Below, piece by piece: positions 26,404-34,563 of a stretch of DNA of 64,000 bases. Made by a program: the position numbers and the translations under genes. Source of the stretch: Zoogloea sp. LCSB751 (GTDB taxonomy: Bacteria; Pseudomonadota; Gammaproteobacteria; Burkholderiales; Rhodocyclaceae); assembly GCF_002028455.1 (NCBI RefSeq), contig NZ_MWUM01000023.1, forward strand, positions 18,573 through 82,572. The letters are read 5' to 3'. The notes beneath the pieces are model-generated. The model had not been told where the DNA came from. It was given only the letters and a program-made list of their open reading frames with translations, and did no database searches. Each line of letters begins with the position of its first letter. Positions within the stretch are counted from its first letter, which is position 1.

Positions 26404-27194
26404 GCGCGGCCTCCGGGGCGATACCAGGGCATCAGGGCCTGCCCGGCGCGGTGCAGCAGGGCACTGCTGCCCATGCCGAGCAGGCCGATGAGCAGCATCC
26501 CGACGATGATGTTGGCGTAGTTCTGGACGGTGTAGGACTCCCAGGTGTAGTAGCCGATGCCGTACTGCCCGGAGATCATCTCGGCGGTGACGAGGCAGAA
26601 CCAGCAGGTGCCCATGCCGATGCTGAGCCCGGTGAGCACCGACGGCGCGGCGGCCGGCAGGATCACCCGCAGGAAGATGCCCCAGCGGCGCGTGCCGAGG
26701 CTGCGCGCCGAGGCGATGAGGCGCGGGTCGACGCCGTGCACGCCGTGGATGGTGTTGAGCAGGATCGGGAACAGCGCGCCGACGAAGGTGATGAAGATCA
26801 TGCTGCCCTCCGAGGACGGGAACATCAGGATCGACAAGGGAATCCAGGCCACCGCCGGGATCGGCCGGGCCACCTCGAGGGGCGGCATCAGCGTCTCCCG
26901 GACCCAGTGGAAACGCCCGATCGCCAGTCCCAGCCCGACCCCGGCAACGGCCGCCAGCACGAATCCCGACAGGACTCGGCTGAGGCTGCTGCCCAGGTGG
27001 TACTGGAGCTTCGGCGACTGCAGCAGGGCCCACGCGGCATCCAGCACTTCCAGCGGCTGCGGCACGTTCTGGAAGGTCACCAGGCCCAGGTTCAGGTGCC
27101 GGGACGCGGCCAGGTGCCACAGGGCCACGCAGGCCAGCAGCGACAGCGCGGGCAGCAGGCGCCGCCCCGCCGAAGGGCGATCGGAGACGTTCAC
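26400..27194 (-). CDS. ABC transporter permease (SsuC/TauC type)
   Basis: A 264-residue inner-membrane permease with about six hydrophobic segments. The EAA loop, which contacts the ATPase, is seen in IASARSLGTRRWGIFLRVILPAAAPSVLTG. It overlaps both neighbouring genes by four bases, showing tight co-expression. The family imports sulfonates, taurine, nitrate or related small anions and aromatics. Confidence 0.92.
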   Translation of the reverse strand: MNVSDRPSAGRRLLPALSLLACVALWHLAASRHLNLGLVTFQNVPQPLEVLDAAWALLQSPKLQYHLGSSLSRVLSGFVLAAVAGVGLGLAIGRFHWVRETLMPPLEVARPIPAVAWIPLSILMFPSSEGSMIFITFVGALFPILLNTIHGVHGVDPRLIASARSLGTRRWGIFLRVILPAAAPSVLTGLSIGMGTCWFCLVTAEMISGQYGIGYYTWESYTVQNYANIIVGMLLIGLLGMGSSALLHRAGQALMPWYRPGGRA

Positions 27195-28606
27195 CGGCCG
27201 CCCCCGGCCGCTTTTAGGGCGGCGAAGTCGAGCAGCTGGCCCTTGTTGGCCGAGGCGTAAGCCACCGCCGCGTCCTTCTGCAGGAAGGCGCTCACCTCGC
27301 CCTGAGCGTCGCGGGCGAACCAGGCCGTCGGCGCCAGCAGCTTGATGTGGTGGATCAGGTCATGCACATACACCGCACGCACGCTCTTGCCGGACTGCTC
27401 CAGGCGACGCAGATCCTGGAAGGCGTTGCCGATGCTGGCGTAGTGGCGCACCTTCGGCTCGCCGGCCACCCACAAGCCAGCCAGGCGCTTGAAGTCGGTG
27501 ATCGGCTTGCCGGTCAGCGCGTCGTTGGCCTTGAGGGGCAGCTTGTCGTAGTTCTTCAGGCGGGCATCGTAGTTGAGGCCGGCCTGCTTGAAGGCGGCGC
27601 GGATGTACTGGTCGTCCACAAAGGTGGCCGGGTCCAGCGTCACGTCGATGCGGCGCATCAGGTGCAGCGTGTCGATGGAGGTCTTGAGGGCCTGGCGGTA
27701 CTCGGGCTTCCAGGTGAAGTCGCGGGTCTGCAGGCCGAGGGGGCCGTGGAAGAGGTAGCTCACCGGCGCCTCGATGCCGGTCGTCTTCTCGATCAGCTCG
27801 CTGTATTTCTCGGGGTCGCTGGCGAACAGGCGGTCGGCCTCGATGGCCGCGCGCAGGAAGGCCACCACCACTTCCGGGTACTTCTTGGCGAACTCGGCGT
27901 TCACCAGCGAACCGTGGAAGGTCGGCGTGGACGACTGGACGCCGTCGTAGATCTTGCGGGCGAAGCCGCGGTAGGGGAACAGCTCGGCGAAGGGCACGAA
28001 GTCGGCGTGGGCGTCGATCTTGCCGGCCTGCAGCGCGGGGCCGGCGACTTCCGGCGCCTGGGTGACGATGTTGACGTCCTTCTCCGGGTCGATCTTCTGG
28101 CTCTTCAGCGCACGCAGCAGCATGCCGTGGGCGGCGGAGGCGAAGGGCACAGAGATGGTCTTGCCGCGCAGTTCGGCGAGGGAGGTGACGGTGGAGTCCT
28201 TCGGCACCACCACGCCGTTGCCGCTGCCCTCGGTGCTGCCGGACAGTACGGTGATGAACAGGCTCTTCTTGCCGGCCTTCTGGAAGGCCGCGCCGTTGGC
28301 CGAGCCGGGGAAGTCGGCCATCGTGCCGATGTCCAGCTTGTCGGCCACCATCTCGTTGGTCAGCGGCGCGCCAGAGGTGAAGTTCTTCCACTGGATGTCG
28401 TACTGCACGCCCTTGTACTTGCCGTCCTTCGGCAGGTATTTGTCGAGCAGCTTGAGCTCGCGGATCAGCAGCCCACCGGTGGCGCAGTTGATCGTGGTGT
28501 CCTGGGTGCCGATCGCCACGCGCAGGGTTTCGGCATGGGCGGCCAGGCTTACGGTCATCGCGGCAAGCGCCGCAGCAGCAGTCTTGGTCAGGGTCGAAAA
28601 TCGCAT
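27191..28606 (-). CDS. SsuA/NMT1-type substrate-binding protein with a NosL-like C-terminal extension
   Basis: A 471-residue periplasmic protein. A Sec signal ends at AHA (residue 25). Residues 26-345 are an NMT1/SsuA-type binding protein (VAIGTQDTTIN, DIGTMADFPGSANG, VPFASAAHGMLLRAL, PEVAGPALQAGKIDA). That is the normal full length. A further 120 residues follow; residues 385-466 (KVRHYASIGNAFQDLRR, VRAVYVHD, TAWFARD, AFLQKDAAVAYASAN, LLDFAAL) look like the NosL fold, known in copper delivery for nitrous-oxide reductase. No cysteine lies in that part. The fusion is an inference from pattern and needs a profile search. Confidence 0.85.
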   Translation of the reverse strand: MRFSTLTKTAAAALAAMTVSLAAHAETLRVAIGTQDTTINCATGGLLIRELKLLDKYLPKDGKYKGVQYDIQWKNFTSGAPLTNEMVADKLDIGTMADFPGSANGAAFQKAGKKSLFITVLSGSTEGSGNGVVVPKDSTVTSLAELRGKTISVPFASAAHGMLLRALKSQKIDPEKDVNIVTQAPEVAGPALQAGKIDAHADFVPFAELFPYRGFARKIYDGVQSSTPTFHGSLVNAEFAKKYPEVVVAFLRAAIEADRLFASDPEKYSELIEKTTGIEAPVSYLFHGPLGLQTRDFTWKPEYRQALKTSIDTLHLMRRIDVTLDPATFVDDQYIRAAFKQAGLNYDARLKNYDKLPLKANDALTGKPITDFKRLAGLWVAGEPKVRHYASIGNAFQDLRRLEQSGKSVRAVYVHDLIHHIKLLAPTAWFARDAQGEVSAFLQKDAAVAYASANKGQLLDFAALKAAGGGR

Positions 28607-28630
28607 GAATGGGTCATCCGTCGGTTGGGG

Positions 28631-28876
28631 TTAGCGCAGCAAATAGGGAATCGCGACCTGGATCGCGCCAGTCGGACAGTCCTTCTGGCACGGCAGGCAG
28701 TACCAGCACTCGTCCCGCTTCATGTAGGCCTTGCCGGTGGCGGGGTCGATGTCGAGGATGTCCATCGGGCACACGTCGATACACACCGTGCAGCCCTTGT
28801 GGGCAATGCATTTGTCGAGGTCTACGGTGACCGCCGCTTCGCTGTACTGGGCGATGCTTCGGGGTTGGAAAGCCAT
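28631..28876 (-). CDS. AprB-like 2[4Fe-4S] ferredoxin
   Basis: An 81-residue ferredoxin with two four-cysteine clusters: C23, C29, C32, C36 followed by Pro, and C57, C60, C63, C67 followed by Pro. The stretch ILDIDPATGKAYMKRDECW and the end GAIQVAIPYLLR resemble the beta subunit of adenylylsulfate reductase (AprB), minus its C-terminal tail. It lies 15 bases after the flavoprotein gene, so the two probably form one complex, passing electrons to or from the FAD. It has no signal peptide. Confidence 0.88.
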   Translation of the reverse strand: MAFQPRSIAQYSEAAVTVDLDKCIAHKGCTVCIDVCPMDILDIDPATGKAYMKRDECWYCLPCQKDCPTGAIQVAIPYLLR

Positions 28877-28891
28877 GGGTATCTCCGGAAA

Positions 28892-30649
28892 TCAGGCGGT
28901 GGCGACGGCCCGGGCGGCCGTCGTCGGGTTCAGGCGCAGGCGGTCGTAGGCGTCCTTTTCCTGCTCGGCAATGGGCACGATGTAGGGCTCGACCGGGCGC
29001 TTGAGGTGGCTCATGCGGCCGTCGGCGCCCTTCTTCAGATGGGCGTGGCAGAACCACTCGGCGTCGTTGCGCTCGGGGTGGTCGACGCGCAGGTGGTACA
29101 GGCCCCAGCGGCTCTCGGTGCGGAACAGGGAGGCGCGGGCGGCCATCTCGGCGCAGTCGAGGATCGCCGCCACTTCGGCGCAGCGCATCAGTTCGTGGGC
29201 GTCCGCCGCCTTGAGCTGCTGCAGGTCTTCGCGGATCTCGGCGAAGCGCTCCAGCGCGATCTCGTACTTGCGGGTCACCTTGGGGGGTTGCAGGTAGTCG
29301 TTCACGAAGCGGCGCAGCTTGTATTCCACCTGCAGCGGCGGCAGGCCGTGCTCGCGCAGCAGCGGCGCGAAGATGCGCGCCTTCTCCCGCTCGACCTGCT
29401 CCGCGTCGATGGGTGCGAAGTCGATGGCGGCGGCGCGCTCGGCCGCATTGACGCCGGCAAACCAGCCATAGACGAAGGCCCCGAGCATGTAGTTGTGCGG
29501 CACCGCGGCCATGTCGCCAGCCGAGTAGAGGCCCGGCACCGTGGTTTCGGCGCGCTCGTTCACATACACGCCGGAGGCGCTGTGGCCACTGCAGAAGCCG
29601 ATCTCCGAGATGTGCATCTCGACCATCCGGTGGCGGTAGTCGGTGCCGCGGCCGGCGTGGAACTGCCCGCGGCTCGGCCGCTCGTTGCCGTGCAGGATGG
29701 TCTCGATGGTCTGGATGGTCTCCTCGGCCAGGTGGTCGAGCTTGAGGAACACCGGGCCATTGCCGCTCTGCAGTTCCTGGTAGAACTCCAGCATCATCTG
29801 GCCGCTCCAGTAGTCGCACTCGATGAAGCGCTCGCCGCGGTTGTTGGCGGTGTAGCCGCCCAGCGGACCGGTCACATAGGCGCAGGCCGGGCCGTTGTAG
29901 TCCTTGATCAGCGGGTTGATCTGGTAGCACTCCAGGTTGGCCAGCTCGGCCCCTGCGTGGTAGGCCATGGCGTAGCCGTCGCCGGCGTTGGTGGGGTTCT
30001 CGTAGGTGCCCATCAGGTAGCCGGAAGCCGGCAGGCCCAGCCGCCCGGCGGCGCCACAGGCCAGCACCACCGCCTTGGCGCGGATCACGTGGAATTCGGC
30101 GGTGCGCGAGTCGAAGCCCATCACGCCGTTGACGCTGCCGTCGGCGGCGGTCAGCAGGCGGGTGGCGACGATACGGTTGGTGATCTCGACGCGCGCCCGC
30201 TTGAGCTGGCGGTAGAGCACCTTCTTGACGTCGTGGCCTTCCGGCATCGGCAGCACGTAGGTGCCCATGTGGTGCACCTTGCGCATCGCGTAGTCGCCGT
30301 TGGCGTCCTTCTCGAACTTCACGCCCCAGCGGTCGAGCTGCTCGATGGTGGTGAAGCTGTGCTTGGCGTAGGCATACACCGTGGCCTGGTTGACGATGCC
30401 GTCGTTGGCGATGGTGATTTCCTTGGTGTACTGCTCGGGCGTCGCATAGCCCGGCACAACGGCGTTGTTGAGGCCGTCCATGCCCATCGAGATCGCCCCA
30501 CTGCGCTTCACGTGGGCCTTGTCGAGGAGCAGCACGCGCGCATCGGGGTTGCGCTCCTTGGCCTTGATGGCGGCCATCGGGCCGGCGGTTCCGCCGCCGA
30601 CCACCACTACGTCGTATTCGCTTTCGATGACCTTAATGTCGTTGGGCAT
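28892..30649 (-). CDS. AprA-like FAD-dependent oxidoreductase (fumarate reductase/APS reductase superfamily)
   Basis: A 585-residue cytoplasmic flavoprotein. The FAD dinucleotide motif is VVVVGGGTAGPMAA (about 14-27); DKAHVKRSGAISMGMDGLNN and ECYQINPLIKDYNGP follow the AprA/FrdA layout; the second FAD motif is TTVPGLYSAGDMAA; a helical C-terminal domain ends the protein. With the ferredoxin it forms an AprBA-like pair. True AprA is longer (about 620-660 residues), and no sat, qmo or dsr gene is nearby, so ordinary dissimilatory sulfur metabolism is unlikely. The transporter next door suggests oxidation or reduction of an imported organosulfur or aromatic anion. The gene starts 3 bases after the GntR stop. 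Confidence 0.85.
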   Translation of the reverse strand: MPNDIKVIESEYDVVVVGGGTAGPMAAIKAKERNPDARVLLLDKAHVKRSGAISMGMDGLNNAVVPGYATPEQYTKEITIANDGIVNQATVYAYAKHSFTTIEQLDRWGVKFEKDANGDYAMRKVHHMGTYVLPMPEGHDVKKVLYRQLKRARVEITNRIVATRLLTAADGSVNGVMGFDSRTAEFHVIRAKAVVLACGAAGRLGLPASGYLMGTYENPTNAGDGYAMAYHAGAELANLECYQINPLIKDYNGPACAYVTGPLGGYTANNRGERFIECDYWSGQMMLEFYQELQSGNGPVFLKLDHLAEETIQTIETILHGNERPSRGQFHAGRGTDYRHRMVEMHISEIGFCSGHSASGVYVNERAETTVPGLYSAGDMAAVPHNYMLGAFVYGWFAGVNAAERAAAIDFAPIDAEQVEREKARIFAPLLREHGLPPLQVEYKLRRFVNDYLQPPKVTRKYEIALERFAEIREDLQQLKAADAHELMRCAEVAAILDCAEMAARASLFRTESRWGLYHLRVDHPERNDAEWFCHAHLKKGADGRMSHLKRPVEPYIVPIAEQEKDAYDRLRLNPTTAARAVATA

Positions 30650-30652
30650 AAC

Positions 30653-31420
30653 TCACTCCGCAGAGGATGGATCGCGATCCACCTTGAATCGGTATTGGAA
30701 GGTGTCGCCGCGGAAGTACAGGAACTCGTAATCCACGGGACGGCCGGCGTGGTCGTGGGTCAGGCGCTCGACGCGCAGCAGCGGCGCCCCCCGGGCCACA
30801 TTGAGCCGGCTGGCCAGCTCGGTATCGGCGGCCACCGCATCCAGGGCCAGTTCGGCCTGGCCCAGCGGCACGCCGCAGTCGTTCTCGAGAATGACAAAGA
30901 TGTCGCGCCCCTCCAGGTCGGCCCGTGCCACCTGCAGGCCCAGGTCCCGCTGTAGCCAGGTCAGTTCGACCGACACTGGCTCCCGGTCGAGCAGGCGCAG
31001 GCGGCGGATCTCGATGACCGTCGCGCCCTCCGCGACGCCGAGGCGGGCCGCCACCCGCGCATCGGCCACCACTTCGGCGAGGCTCAGCAGGCGGTTGCGC
31101 ACCTCGTGGCCGTGGCTGCCCATCTGCTCGGCAAAGCCTTGCAGGCGGCTCACGTTCTGGAAGGCCTTTGGGCGGCTGACGAAGCTGCCGCTGCCCTGCC
31201 GGGTGTAGATCAGGCCTTCCTGCTGCAGCGCGCCGATGGCCTGGCGCACGGTGATGCGGCTGGCGTCGAACTGGGCGCCCAGTTCGCTCTCGGACGGCAG
31301 GCGGGTACCTGCCGGCCAGTCGCCGTCGAGGATGCGCAGGCGCAGTGCCTTGCTGATCTGCCGGTACAAGGGCACATCGGCAAATTCCGGCCGGGAGGTT
31401 TGCAGTTCAGTGGAGGACAT
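30653..31420 (-). CDS. GntR-family regulator (UTRA/HutC group)
   Basis: A 255-residue regulator. Residues 15-90 are the winged helix (LYRQISKALRLRI, RLPSESELGAQFDASRITVRQAIGALQQEGLIYTRQGSGSF). Residues 110-250 are the UTRA ligand domain (VIEIRRLRLLDREPVSVELTW, PLLRVERLTHDHAGRPVDYEFLYFRGD). It is the first gene of the seven-gene operon, so it probably regulates itself and all downstream genes in response to a small ligand. Confidence 0.92.
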   Translation of the reverse strand: MSSTELQTSRPEFADVPLYRQISKALRLRILDGDWPAGTRLPSESELGAQFDASRITVRQAIGALQQEGLIYTRQGSGSFVSRPKAFQNVSRLQGFAEQMGSHGHEVRNRLLSLAEVVADARVAARLGVAEGATVIEIRRLRLLDREPVSVELTWLQRDLGLQVARADLEGRDIFVILENDCGVPLGQAELALDAVAADTELASRLNVARGAPLLRVERLTHDHAGRPVDYEFLYFRGDTFQYRFKVDRDPSSAE

Positions 31421-31769
31421 CTCAACTCGTCATAACAAGCTGAGACCAATTTATTGATCCAGATCAAAATCCGGAACTGAAAAGAAATGCGAACGATATG
31501 AACACATAAGAAAAAGCATTCACTACGCGTCTCCTGATATGCGGAATCGATTCACCCGCCTGGTCTGCCGGCGCGATGCTGGCGGCGCATCAGGGATGTG
31601 CTGTTTTCCGTGCAGCCGGCAGGGCCGGGCCGGCGCACCCGGAATAGCCGCCAGTGCGCTAAGCCCTTCAGTGCGCAGCGAAAAGGCAGCACCGCAACGG
31701 ACGTCTATCTACGGGGCATGGAACTTGCGCCGCACGGGCCTCATTCCGCTCCCCCCACGAGACAACCCG
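31421..31769. other. Divergent intergenic region between GntR operon and amidase
   Basis: These 349 bases separate the GntR gene from the divergent amidase gene. The part at 31440-31530 is AT-rich and is where both promoters should lie. I found no convincing HutC-type palindrome. An in-frame extension of the amidase frame begins at 31539 but has no homology or ribosome site. Confidence 0.5.
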
Positions 31770-33140
31770 ATGCCCACCGACCTGACCCAACTCAGCGCCC
31801 ACACCCTGCTCGGCCTTTACCGCAGCCGCAAGGTCTCCCCCGTCGACGTGACCCGCGCGGTGCTGGCCCGCATCGACAGCCTGCAGCCCCACTACAACGC
31901 CTACCGTGCGGTGGATGCGGAGTTCGCGCTGGTCCAGGCCCGCGCCTCGGAGACGCGCTGGCAGCGCCAGAAGCCCCTCGGCGGGCTGGACGGGATTCCG
32001 GTGGCCTTCAAGGATCTGCTCAACGTGAAGGGATTTCCGACCCGCAAGGGCAGCCTCGCCACGCCCGACACGCCGGCCGGCGAAGACTCACCGGCGGCGG
32101 CACGGCTGCGCGAGAGCGGCGCGGTGATCCTCGGCAAGACGCAGACCGCCGAGTTCGGCTGGAAGGGCCTCACCGAGACGAAGCTGGCCGGCATCACGCC
32201 GAACGCCTGGGACCGCCAGTACGCCAGCGGTGGCAGCAGTGGCGGCGCGGCGGTGGCCGCGGCACTGGGCCTGGGGCCACTGCAGGTCGGCACCGACGGC
32301 GGCGGCTCGATCCGCCAGCCGGCGGCGGTGAACGGGGTGTTCGGCTTCAAGCCCACCTACGGACGGGTGGCGGGTTATCCGGCCGCCCACAACGGTAGCC
32401 TGTTCCACATCGGCCCGCTGACCCGCAATGTCACCGACGCGGCACTGCTGCTCAACGTGATCGCCGCACCGGACGTACGCGACTGGAGCAGCCTGCCGAA
32501 GGACATCGGCGACTGGACGGCCGGCCTCGACAACGGCATCAAGGGCCTGCGCATCGCCTACAGCCGCACGCTGGGCTATCTGAAGGTGGATGCGGGCATC
32601 GCCGCGGTGGTGGACCGGGCGGCGGCACGCCTGGCAGACCTGGGCGCGATCGTCGAGGCAGTGGACCCGGGCTTCGAAAACCCGGCACCCATCCTCGATG
32701 CGCTGGCCGCCGAGCGGGCGGTGCGCCTGCGCCGGGACATCGGCGCCGCCGGGCTGGCGCTGGTCGATCCGGCGATCCGGGAATCGGTCGAAAAGGCGGA
32801 GCAGCACAGTCTGACCGACGTGGTAGCCGCCCACCAGGCGCGCGCGGCGCTGGGAGCCAGCCTGCGCCGCTTCCACCAGCGCTACGACCTGCTCGTCACG
32901 CCGGTCACCTCGCAGCCGGTGCCGCGGCTCGGCACGGCGCCGGCTGCGCCCTTCCTGTCCCCGTTCAACCTCACCCAGCAACCGGCGGCAGCGGTGCCGG
33001 CGGGCATCGACAGCAACGGCCTGCCGGTGGCACTGCACATCGTCGGCCCGCAGTTCGCCGACCTGCGCGTACTGCGGGCGGCCCGGGCACTGGAGCGCCA
33101 CCAGGCCTTCCCGATCCTGCACCTGAGCGCCCTGCTGTGA
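31770..33140 (+). CDS. Amidase-signature hydrolase
   Basis: A 456-residue enzyme with the Ser-cisSer-Lys triad of the amidase-signature family: Lys81 in AFKDLL, the cis-Ser in GGSSGG (156-157) and nucleophile Ser180 in DGGGSIRQPA. The start at 31770 fits the family N-terminus (LTQLSAHTLLGLYRSRKVSPVDVTRAVLARI); the open frame extends 231 bases further upstream without family character. Relatives include GatA, AtzF and AtzE. Being divergent from the GntR regulator, it may belong to the same regulon and deaminate an imported amide. No GatB or GatC lies beside it. Confidence 0.9.
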   Translation: MPTDLTQLSAHTLLGLYRSRKVSPVDVTRAVLARIDSLQPHYNAYRAVDAEFALVQARASETRWQRQKPLGGLDGIPVAFKDLLNVKGFPTRKGSLATPDTPAGEDSPAAARLRESGAVILGKTQTAEFGWKGLTETKLAGITPNAWDRQYASGGSSGGAAVAAALGLGPLQVGTDGGGSIRQPAAVNGVFGFKPTYGRVAGYPAAHNGSLFHIGPLTRNVTDAALLLNVIAAPDVRDWSSLPKDIGDWTAGLDNGIKGLRIAYSRTLGYLKVDAGIAAVVDRAAARLADLGAIVEAVDPGFENPAPILDALAAERAVRLRRDIGAAGLALVDPAIRESVEKAEQHSLTDVVAAHQARAALGASLRRFHQRYDLLVTPVTSQPVPRLGTAPAAPFLSPFNLTQQPAAAVPAGIDSNGLPVALHIVGPQFADLRVLRAARALERHQAFPILHLSALL

Positions 33141-33161
33141 CGCGGGGCGCGAGGCAGGCGC

Positions 33162-34562
33162 TTACTTCGCGCCGCCGCCGAGCACCTTGTACAGCGTGAC
33201 CTGGTTGCTCAGCCCGGCCAGCCGGACGGTGATCAGGCTCTGCTCGGCGCTGTACTGGGCGCGCTGGGAGTCGAGCACCGCCAGGTAGCTGTCCACGCCC
33301 TTGTCGAAGCGCGCCTTGGACAGGCGGTAGCTGGCCGCGGTGGCATCGACGAGGGATTGCTGGGCGGCCAGCTGGCCTTCCAGCGGGGTGCGCAGCGACA
33401 ACGCATCGGCGGCTTCGCGGAAGGCGGTCTGCACGGCCTTTTCGTACTGGGCCAGGCCGATCGCCCGGTCCGCCTCGGCAACCTTGAGGTTGGCACTGAT
33501 CCGCCCGGCGTCGAAGATCGGCAGGGTGATCTGCGGCGAGAAGCTCCAGCTGCCGGCGCCGCCCTTGAACAGCTCGGACAGCTGGCTGCTGGCGACGCCA
33601 CCCTTGGCGGTCAATGTGATACTCGGGAAGTAGGCCGCCCGCGCAGCACCGATGTTGGCGTTGGCAGCCTGCAGCGCACGTTCCGCCTGCAGCACGTCGG
33701 GGCGCCGCTGCAGCACGTCCGCCGGCACGCCGTCGGGCACGCCGGCCAGCGCCGAGACGCTGCCCAGTTCGCCCGGCTGGGCCAGCTCGTCGGGCAGCGG
33801 GCCGCCGAGCAGCAGCGCCAGCGCGTTGCGGTCCTGGGCCAGCTGGCCGGTGTAGCGAGCGACGTCCACGCGCGCCGAGTCGACGCTGGTCTGGGCCTGG
33901 CGCAGGTCCAGCTCCGACGCGCTGCCGAGTTCGAAGCGGCGCTTGGTGAGGTCGTAGGAACTCTGCTGGCTGGCGCGGGTTTCCTCGGCCAGCTTCAGGC
34001 GCTCGTTGTCGGCGACCAGCGTCAGATAGGCGCTGGCGACCTCGGCCACCAGACTGATCTGCGCGCTGCGCCGGGCTTCCTCGGTGCCAAGGAACTGGTA
34101 CAGGGCCTGGTCCTTGAGGCTGCGGATGCGGCCGAAGAAATCCAGCTCGTAGGACGCAAAGCCGAGGCCGGCGGTGTACTGGTGGGTGGTCATCGCCTGG
34201 CCGGTGGTGGACAGGCTGGCCGGCGTGCGCTGGCCGGTGCCGCCGGCCGTCGCCTGCACGGTGGGGAACAGGTCGGCACGCTGGATCTGGTACTGGGCGC
34301 GGGCCTTCTCGATGTTGAGGGCGGCGACGCGGAGATCCCGGTTGTTGTCCAGAGCCAGCGCGATGAGCTGGCGCAGGCGGGCATCGGTGAAGAAGTCCTG
34401 CCAGCCGATGTCGGCCGCGGCGGCACCGGTGGCGGCGCCCGCGTCGGCCGGCCATTGCTGCGGCACCGGCGCGGCCGGCGTCGCGTAGTCGGGGGCCAGC
34501 GTGGCGCAGCCGGCCAGCACGGCGGAGGCCAGCGCCGCGGCGAGAAGAGTCATGCGGGGCAT
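33162..34562 (-). CDS. RND efflux outer-membrane factor (OprM/NodT family)
   Basis: A 466-residue outer-membrane lipoprotein: signal ending VLAGC, Cys18 lipidated. The two TolC-type repeats are visible (residues 70-260 and 270-460), each with a long helical hairpin (LGSASELDLRQAQTSVDSARVDVARYTGQLAQDRNAL for the first is typical). It forms the exit channel of the pump encoded just upstream. The gene starts 1 base after the permease stop and is last in the operon. Confidence 0.93.
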   Translation of the reverse strand: MPRMTLLAAALASAVLAGCATLAPDYATPAAPVPQQWPADAGAATGAAAADIGWQDFFTDARLRQLIALALDNNRDLRVAALNIEKARAQYQIQRADLFPTVQATAGGTGQRTPASLSTTGQAMTTHQYTAGLGFASYELDFFGRIRSLKDQALYQFLGTEEARRSAQISLVAEVASAYLTLVADNERLKLAEETRASQQSSYDLTKRRFELGSASELDLRQAQTSVDSARVDVARYTGQLAQDRNALALLLGGPLPDELAQPGELGSVSALAGVPDGVPADVLQRRPDVLQAERALQAANANIGAARAAYFPSITLTAKGGVASSQLSELFKGGAGSWSFSPQITLPIFDAGRISANLKVAEADRAIGLAQYEKAVQTAFREAADALSLRTPLEGQLAAQQSLVDATAASYRLSKARFDKGVDSYLAVLDSQRAQYSAEQSLITVRLAGLSNQVTLYKVLGGGAK

Positions 34563-34563
34563 C

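Noticed and set aside
28631..30649. A dissimilatory sulfate-reduction or sulfur-oxidation locus
   Set aside because: Only AprA- and AprB-like proteins are present; no sat, qmo, aprM, dsr or sox genes accompany them.
27347..30955. A 1202-codon frame antisense to the AprA-like operon
   Set aside because: It crosses several sense genes with homology and has no recognisable domain.
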